This document shows positions 40,487 through 45,305 of a DNA stretch of 45,305 nt, piece by piece. The stretch is taken from the NCBI GenBank assembly GCA_937969515.1, contig CALBVX010000025.1, forward strand, positions 1 through 45,305, in the 5' to 3' direction. Below the pieces are notes generated by a model, which saw only the letters and a program-made list of their open reading frames with translations, was not told the DNA's origin and searched no databases. Position numbers and translations under genes: made by a program. The stretch comes from an uncultured Croceitalea sp. (GTDB taxonomy: Bacteria; Bacteroidota; Bacteroidia; Flavobacteriales; Flavobacteriaceae). Within the stretch, counting starts at the first letter, position 1; every line of letters begins with the position of its first letter.

Positions 40487-42184
40487 ATGACAAAATCAAT
40501 CGCTTCAATAGGTAATGCTTTAGTAGTTTTTCTATTCGTTCTTTGCTTGGGTACAGCTTGTAAAAATGAAAAAAAACCACAAGAAAAGAATACAGATGTG
40601 GTAATATGGATACCCTATAACGACTCTACAGAAATTGCCGCCAATGCCGAACATGAGAATGGTAGAATGCGTTACAAGCTCATTCAATCTAAAGTGCTCG
40701 ATAAAAACGATGTTTTTAGGCCCTTATATAATGAGGTGTCCCAGTTTTCTGAAGAGCGCTATGAGCAAATAAAACCATTGGTTTTAGAACAAGACATCCC
40801 AACAATTCAAGGACATATTGAAGCAGAGAAATTGACCTACGAAGAATTGGTACTTTTTTATCTAAAACGCATCTATAAGTACGAATTGGATAACAGTACC
40901 ACCCTAAATACAGTGATTGCGCTCAACCCCAATGTACTTAATGAAGCACGAAAACTTGATAAGGATAAAAAAGGACTGCATCCTATCTACGGAATGCCCA
41001 TTCTTTTAAAGGATAATATTGGTACACAAAACATGAAAACAACTGCTGGCGCTATCGCTTTGCAGCATAATACTACTGATAATGCCTTTATTGTAAATCG
41101 TTTAAAAGAAAACGGGGCTTTAATTTTAGGTAAGGTAAACCTTAGTGAATGGGCCTACTTTTTATGTAGCGGCTGTCCGGTGGGGTATAGTGCCGTTGGT
41201 GGCCAAACACTGAACCCCTATGGTCGTAGAATATTTGAGACCGGGGGCTCCAGTTCTGGTAGCGGTACTTCTATTGCAGCCAATTATGCCGTGGCTGCGG
41301 TAGGCACGGAAACCTCTGGGTCTATTTTATCACCTTCTAGTCAAAATTCTGTAGTAGGCCTAAAACCAACAATTGGGCTGTTGAGTAGAACCGGTATCGT
41401 ACCAATTTCAAGTACTTTAGATACCCCAGGGCCAATGACAAAAAATGTTTCTGATAATGCTATTTTACTATCTGCAATGATGGGGCACGACTATGATGAT
41501 AAGGCTTCGACCAGAGAAAATTTTTCAGGAATCTTTACTTCAGGAGAAAGACCGATACCGTTAAATGAAGTGCGACTAGGTGTTTTTAAAAATCTTATGG
41601 AGGGCGACTCTATTTATAAGGCGACCATCGAAAAACTTAAGAATGCAGGAGCGGAAATCGTGGAGTTCACACCCCCAGAAGTTCAAATGAACGGATTTTT
41701 ATCCATTTTGAATATTGATATGAAAAACGATTTACCTGATTATATCGATAGTCAGGTTCAAGATAAAGATGCGGTTAAAATTACTTCTATAGCAGATGCG
41801 GTGGCATTTAACAAGCAAGATTCTTTGGTTCGTATTCCCTATGGGCAGGCCTTATTCGAAGGTATTTTGGCAGACTCAACAACTGCTGAAGGCTTAGCAG
41901 AGATAAAAAACACCTTAGAACAGAACGGTCGCCTGTATTTTAATGATGCCATGAAAAAACACGATTTGGACGCTATTTTGTCCATCAACAATTACCATGC
42001 AGGGTACGCCGCGGTGGCAAAATACCCGGCATTAACCATACCTATGGGGTATAAAGCTACTGGGGAGCCTATTAGCTTAACTTTTATAGGCAAGCAATTC
42101 TCAGAGGGTAGTTTATTACGAATGGGCAAATCTTTTGAAGATTTGACTAAAGTGCGTAGGCAGCCAGAGGGGTATAAAGAGTAG
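40487..42184 (+). CDS. Amidase (amidase signature family) lipoprotein
   Basis: This 565-residue lipoprotein has a lipobox LGTAC (C25) and an amidase signature domain from about 115. The Ser-cisSer-Lys triad is visible: K175 in PILLKDNIGT, the cis-serine S256 in TGGSSSGSGT, and the nucleophile S279 in GTETSGSI. The usual GGSSGGS loop has a serine in place of one glycine. The family hydrolyses amide bonds of many compounds. The extracytoplasmic location suggests processing of external amides or peptides rather than a role in tRNA charging. It is followed by an accessory-looking region. Confidence 0.92.
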   Translation: MTKSIASIGNALVVFLFVLCLGTACKNEKKPQEKNTDVVIWIPYNDSTEIAANAEHENGRMRYKLIQSKVLDKNDVFRPLYNEVSQFSEERYEQIKPLVLEQDIPTIQGHIEAEKLTYEELVLFYLKRIYKYELDNSTTLNTVIALNPNVLNEARKLDKDKKGLHPIYGMPILLKDNIGTQNMKTTAGAIALQHNTTDNAFIVNRLKENGALILGKVNLSEWAYFLCSGCPVGYSAVGGQTLNPYGRRIFETGGSSSGSGTSIAANYAVAAVGTETSGSILSPSSQNSVVGLKPTIGLLSRTGIVPISSTLDTPGPMTKNVSDNAILLSAMMGHDYDDKASTRENFSGIFTSGERPIPLNEVRLGVFKNLMEGDSIYKATIEKLKNAGAEIVEFTPPEVQMNGFLSILNIDMKNDLPDYIDSQVQDKDAVKITSIADAVAFNKQDSLVRIPYGQALFEGILADSTTAEGLAEIKNTLEQNGRLYFNDAMKKHDLDAILSINNYHAGYAAVAKYPALTIPMGYKATGEPISLTFIGKQFSEGSLLRMGKSFEDLTKVRRQPEGYKE

Positions 42185-42204
42185 TTGACATAAAAAAGAT
42201 ATAT

Positions 42205-42218
42205 AGTTACTAGTAACT
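42205..42218. promoter_or_regulatory. 14-base perfect palindrome upstream of the EreA-like gene
   Basis: AGTTACTAGTAACT is a perfect inverted repeat without a spacer, 90 bases before the ATG at 42309. It could be an operator or part of the element border. I found no matching full promoter. Confidence 0.4.
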
Positions 42219-42227
42219 TGATATAAT

Positions 42228-42240
42228 GGTTGTAGAGCAT
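42228..42240. repeat. Left border repeat of the accessory gene (inverted copy at 43569)
   Basis: TTGTAGAGC (42230-42238) is the exact reverse complement of GCTCTACAA at 43570-43578. The two copies flank the EreA-like gene, about 70 bases before its start and five bases after its stop codon. Confidence 0.5.
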
Positions 42241-42308
42241 TTGAAGAAAATTCACAACTAAACAGTAACATTTTGATAAGAATACAATCTTTGTAAGAAA
42301 TTAGAGCA

Positions 42309-43565
42309 ATGAAAAAAACTTTTGCCGTCCTTTTAACCCTTGCTGTTTTACAATCTTGCACACAAACGAAAAAAGATTATTTAAAAAAAAATAGATATGA
42401 CTTAACGTCATCTAAATTCGAATTTCCACAAAAAGATTTTAAAATAATTGGGTTTGGGGCTTATCACGGAAGTTCTGAAACAGAAAATGTAGAATTGAAA
42501 CTTTTAGAATCTCTAACAAAAGATGGAACAATAAAATATTATTTACCTGAAGTCGATTATAGTACTGCGCACTTTTTTAATCATTTCTTACAAACAGGAG
42601 ATACAAATCTTTTAAAGGAGTTAGTTGTTTATAATGGATATCACACACCTCAAGAACGTACTATTGAATTTTATGAGAAATGGAAAAAAATTAAAATTCT
42701 AAATGATTCATTACCTCTAGAATCTAAAATTAAAGTACTTGGAATTGAATGGATAAGGAATTACAAATATGTTTCAAAACACATTTTAGAACTTGTTAAA
42801 GATCACAATGAAACCTTAACACCAATTAGGGAAATAAAAGAAATGGTTAAGCTAGATACTACAAGTTATAGTTTAGGAGATTTAAGTTTTGCCTTTCATA
42901 AACTAAAAAGGCTTATCGTTGATTATGAAGAGAACAAAGAGTTGTACGAATCAAAAATCAATGATGTTAAAGTATTTGAGCATATATTAGAAAATATTAA
43001 AATTTCTTTTGAAAAGAACGTAAATAGAGAGGAAGTTATTTATGAAAATTATTTAAGCCTTGGCCCCATCTATGATTTTAAAAATAAACCTCAATTTATG
43101 AGAGTTGGCTTTTTTCACCTAGAGAAATCCAGAGAAGGAAAGAAGGGTAACCCTTCATTTTTTGCAAGACTTATTGAGCACGAAATATACCAAAGGGATA
43201 AAGTTTTATCAATAATTGGATATCTTACGAATAGTAAAGTAGTTTGGGACGAAACTTATGATGATAAAGGAAATTACAGCGGTTATACTGTTGAAGCAGG
43301 TTATGGAATAGGAGATTATGAAGAAGAATATTTTAGAGGTATTCAAAATTTAAAAGACAATAAAATATCAGAAAAAACTCTGTTCAGATTAAATAAGAAG
43401 AATTCACCATATTTAGTAAATGAACCTGACCTAATTGAGGTTATTATGAAAGATGAAAAATCGAATGGAGAAGCTGTAAAAGGAATGTCTACTTTAGATT
43501 TTTTAGATTATGCGATATTAATTTCTGATTCTAAAGAGAGTGTTCCAATTTACGAAATGAAATAA
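42309..43565 (+). CDS. EreA/ChaN-like lipoprotein, probable accessory gene
   Basis: This 418-residue lipoprotein has lipobox LQSC (C17). Residues 45-75 (FKIIGFGAYHGSSETENVELKLLESL) resemble the start of the erythromycin esterase/Tiki-like superfamily, in which a histidine and glutamates bind or activate substrate. Another His-containing block follows near 260 (FMRVGFFHLEKSREG). No close family can be named, so a catalytic role is tentative. The gene is strikingly AT-rich compared with its neighbours. It is flanked by nine-base inverted repeats and followed by a 563-base non-coding stretch, which together suggest horizontal transfer. Confidence 0.65.
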   Translation: MKKTFAVLLTLAVLQSCTQTKKDYLKKNRYDLTSSKFEFPQKDFKIIGFGAYHGSSETENVELKLLESLTKDGTIKYYLPEVDYSTAHFFNHFLQTGDTNLLKELVVYNGYHTPQERTIEFYEKWKKIKILNDSLPLESKIKVLGIEWIRNYKYVSKHILELVKDHNETLTPIREIKEMVKLDTTSYSLGDLSFAFHKLKRLIVDYEENKELYESKINDVKVFEHILENIKISFEKNVNREEVIYENYLSLGPIYDFKNKPQFMRVGFFHLEKSREGKKGNPSFFARLIEHEIYQRDKVLSIIGYLTNSKVVWDETYDDKGNYSGYTVEAGYGIGDYEEEYFRGIQNLKDNKISEKTLFRLNKKNSPYLVNEPDLIEVIMKDEKSNGEAVKGMSTLDFLDYAILISDSKESVPIYEMK

Positions 43566-43568
43566 AAA

Positions 43569-43580
43569 CGCTCTACAATG
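43569..43580. repeat. Right border repeat of the accessory gene (inverted copy at 42228)
   Basis: GCTCTACAA at 43570-43578 matches the reverse complement of 42230-42238 and lies five bases after the stop codon of the EreA-like gene. A variant, GCTACAAC, occurs at 43859-43866. Confidence 0.5.
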
Positions 43581-43643
43581 CAGTGTATAATTAATTGCGT
43601 CGGAATTTCGTAATCGAAATTCAACACGTATGCTAATTTAGGT

Positions 43644-43689
43644 GCGTCAGTAACGGGAAAGTATTCGCGAACTTTCCCGTTACTGACGC
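43644..43689. repeat. Perfect 19-base inverted repeat
   Basis: The arms 43644-43662 (GCGTCAGTAACGGGAAAGT) and 43671-43689 are exact reverse complements around an eight-base loop. No T-run follows on either side, so a terminator role is unlikely. It resembles a REP-like or recombination-type hairpin. Confidence 0.85.
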
Positions 43690-44128
43690 TTACAAAAACC
43701 AATGATTTAGTATTCGTCTGCGGCGACTAAAATAACTACATCTCATTACGTTCAATTCCCATAATTTTAGAAATGCTACATCATCGCCGTACTCTGTCAG
43801 ATTGTGAAGGGACTATTTGCATAAATCACCGCTAGTCTTTCAACGCAATATATCAGAACGCTACAACACAATTTATTCACTTTTGCTTTTTATTTTACGG
43901 GTTTTCATCGGTCGATACGCTCGGTGGTACGTCTAATTTTAATCCCAATAAAGCTAAATCAATAAGGATACGTCCGTTAGCGCGGACTCCTTGACGGACT
44001 ATTATAGCGAATCTCTAAGGATGATAAATATCCGCTACATAGTTAATCTGATTTTGCTATATTTCCTTAAAATTAGCCGGACTGCACATAGCGCGCCGTT
44101 GTGCTTCATTATAACCAACCATTAACCA

Positions 44129-44860
44129 ATGATAAAATTCTTTAGAAAGATTCGCCAAAACTTACTGTCGGAAGGTAAGACCGGAAAATATTTTAAGTAC
44201 GCAATAGGAGAAATTGTTCTTGTGGTTATTGGAATTTTGATTGCTCTTCAAATTAATAACTGGAATGAAAACCGCAAACAAAGTAATGTTATTCAAAATT
44301 ACTTTTACCAATTAGAAGAAGACTTAGATGATGAGACAGACAACATAAAAGACAAGATTTCTCGATTTAGTGAAAGTATAGCTTCCTATGAACAATATTT
44401 AGAACTTACTAAAGAATCAAACCAGAAACTTATCGAAATGATTAATGCACTAACTCAAGTCAAACTTGCTTTTTGGTATCCATCATTTAACTCTAATACT
44501 ATTGGAACATTAGAATCAACAGGAGACATAAAATTGATACCTGCTCACCTAAGAAAAAAGTTGATAAATCTTGTGAGAAAACAAGAAGGAATTGTCAGTC
44601 AAGCCAATGGAAATTACAGTGTTTATTTAAGTGATTTACAAAAAGCTGGGAATTTAGGATTTTATAGAAACAATTATCACTTGAAAGAAAATAGCCATTT
44701 AAATTATACAGAAAACTACCCAGAGATAATATTGACTCTTGAGAACGCTTTATATCTTAAAAATTACACAGAAAAAAGACAAATAATTGAATTAAAGCAA
44801 ATGCTAAATAATGTCAATGAATTGAAAGAATTAACTAAGATTGAAATAAATAAAAAATAA
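44129..44860 (+). CDS. DUF6090 family membrane-anchored protein
   Basis: This 243-residue protein has the strongly conserved DUF6090 start MIKFFRKIRQNLLSEGKTGK, then KYAIGEIVLVVIGILIALQI, which forms a single membrane span at about 24-45. NNWNE and a helical extracytoplasmic region of about 190 residues (coiled-coil-like at 60-100) follow. DUF6090 proteins are multi-copy in many Bacteroidota and have no known function. The ATG follows the right end of the non-coding element by about 27 bases. Composition is AT-rich like the EreA-like gene. It converges on the serine hydrolase gene 16 bases away. Confidence 0.88.
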   Translation: MIKFFRKIRQNLLSEGKTGKYFKYAIGEIVLVVIGILIALQINNWNENRKQSNVIQNYFYQLEEDLDDETDNIKDKISRFSESIASYEQYLELTKESNQKLIEMINALTQVKLAFWYPSFNSNTIGTLESTGDIKLIPAHLRKKLINLVRKQEGIVSQANGNYSVYLSDLQKAGNLGFYRNNYHLKENSHLNYTENYPEIILTLENALYLKNYTEKRQIIELKQMLNNVNELKELTKIEINKK

Positions 44861-44876
44861 CGAAAACACAAAACCA

Positions 44877-45305
44877 TTAATCCATCAAATCATCAAGCAA
44901 TCCCCAGAGTTCATTGTCAAAACTTGAAGGCCCTAAAAGGGTTTCACCGGCATCACCGCCCAAGCGCACAATTACTAATTCCTCACTAGGTACTACATAT
45001 AATTTTTGGTCGTTTTTGCCCAATCCGGCATATAAATCATTGGGTGCATTTGGTATCAATTTTCCTGAGAATTCTATTTCACTGCCAGGCACCCGATAAC
45101 TATCTTTTCCGTTTAACCAATAGAGGTAACCGTAGGCTTGGTTCATGTTTTGAGACGTATTTTTCATAGCGGTCAAGAAAGTGGCATCGCCTAAAATGGT
45201 TTGTCCGTCCCAAACCCCGTTGTTGAGGTTAAGAACGCCAAAACGGGCCATACTGCGCGCATTACTGAAATAGACATTGTTATATCCGATAGAAAGCCAA
45301 GCTCC
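44877..45305 (-). CDS. Serine hydrolase, beta-lactamase family (C-terminal part; 5' end outside window)
   Basis: The frame is open to the right edge of the window, so only the last 142 residues are visible. The visible start GAWLSIGYNNVYFSNARSMA is followed by RFGVLNLNNGVWDGQTILGD, a typical segment of class C beta-lactamase-related hydrolases. AYGYLYWLNGKDSYRVPG comes next, and then LYAGLGKNDQKLYVVPSEELVIVRLGGD, whose end corresponds to the last core strands. The SxxK nucleophile and YxN motifs would lie upstream and are not in view. Substrates of this family in Bacteroidota are diverse, from esters to peptides, and cannot be inferred. Confidence 0.85.
   Translation of the reverse strand, partial: GAWLSIGYNNVYFSNARSMARFGVLNLNNGVWDGQTILGDATFLTAMKNTSQNMNQAYGYLYWLNGKDSYRVPGSEIEFSGKLIPNAPNDLYAGLGKNDQKLYVVPSEELVIVRLGGDAGETLLGPSSFDNELWGLLDDLMD

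Larger units (their letters stand above)
43566..44128. other. 563-base non-coding, stem-loop-rich, cassette-like intergenic region
   Basis: No credible gene is present. It begins right after the stop codon with ACGCTCTACAATGCAGTG and has a related second segment ACGCTACAACACAATTTA from 43858, so it may hold two successive units. Stem-loops include GAATTTCG-N4-CGAAATTC (43603-43622), a 19-base stem at 43644-43689, and GTCCG-N6-CGGAC (43972-43987). The right end ATAGCGCGCCGTTGT (44088-44102) is in reverse complement similar to the left end (43575-43588). This imperfect pairing of the ends recalls integron attC sites, but no canonical GTTRRRY core is evident. Confidence 0.55.

Noticed and set aside
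43644-43689. Terminator for the EreA-like gene
   Set aside because: The stem is strong, but no T-run follows on either strand.
43566-44128. tRNA or tmRNA gene in the stem-loop-rich region
   Set aside because: No cloverleaf, T-loop (GTTCGANNC) or CCA-type end could be fitted.
43566-44128. Canonical integron attC site
   Set aside because: I could not find paired GTTRRRY and RYYYAAC cores, so only a loose resemblance is claimed.

Overview
The window reads as chromosomal DNA of a marine-type member of the Flavobacteriaceae (Bacteroidota). The evidence is a type IX secretion (T9SS) type B C-terminal domain next to a PorP/SprF protein, the rpmB-rpmG-DUF4295-ftsY block, several families that are mostly Bacteroidota (DUF6249, DUF6090, DUF5916, DUF4369, DUF2805/TIGR03643), promoters of the TTTG-N19-TAnnTTTG type, and an overall AT-rich composition. 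I cannot name the species. I see no tRNA, rRNA, CRISPR array or transposase.

Layout. 1-5002: the 3' end of a repetitive adhesin-like protein, a small secreted protein, a large Ca-binding repeat protein with a T9SS type B domain, and a PorP/SprF-like partner. 5076-7323: idi, a pterin synthase, a class I mannose-6-phosphate isomerase and a small conserved protein. 7331-14930 (minus strand): two lipoproteins, a DUF819 membrane protein, a DUF5916 outer-membrane protein, then an overlapping five-gene operon (SPFH protein, two-TM protein, DUF4177, alpha/beta hydrolase, Arc-type DNA-binding protein). Two of these five genes are under 60 residues. 15082-18924: S1/P1 nuclease, an AraC regulator-alkB-DUF2805 operon, a small secreted protein and a MOSC protein. 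18985-20439: a DUF6249 protein diverging from an ECF sigma factor and its putative membrane anti-sigma factor. 20436-23519: a DoxX-like protein and two tandem paralogous membrane proteins of unknown function. 23622-25511: htpG.

25740-33726: a possible 16-residue micropeptide gene with its own terminator, a TetR-like regulator with an ABC1 kinase, fabH, a CoA-binding protein, a DUF1059-like protein, a sodium:solute symporter, recR and a 2-oxoacid dehydrogenase E2. 33821-42184: a DEDDh exonuclease, a secreted carboxypeptidase-regulatory-like protein, an FAH-family hydrolase, an orphan Hpt protein, cinA, ribosomal proteins L28 and L33, DUF4295, ftsY, a DUF2911 protein and an amidase lipoprotein. 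42185-44870 looks accessory: an AT-rich EreA-like lipoprotein gene bordered by short inverted repeats, a 563-bp non-coding stretch rich in stem-loops, and a DUF6090 gene. The window ends inside a serine hydrolase (beta-lactamase family) gene.

The most notable signals beyond the genes are three. First, a divergent pair of identical ECF-type promoters (TGTAACC-N16-CGTC on both strands) lies between the sigma factor and DUF6249 genes. Second, the 42.2-44.1 kb region has cassette-like, integron-attC-reminiscent architecture. Third, the SPFH-to-Arc operon has a near-consensus promoter whose predicted start site lies in a palindrome.
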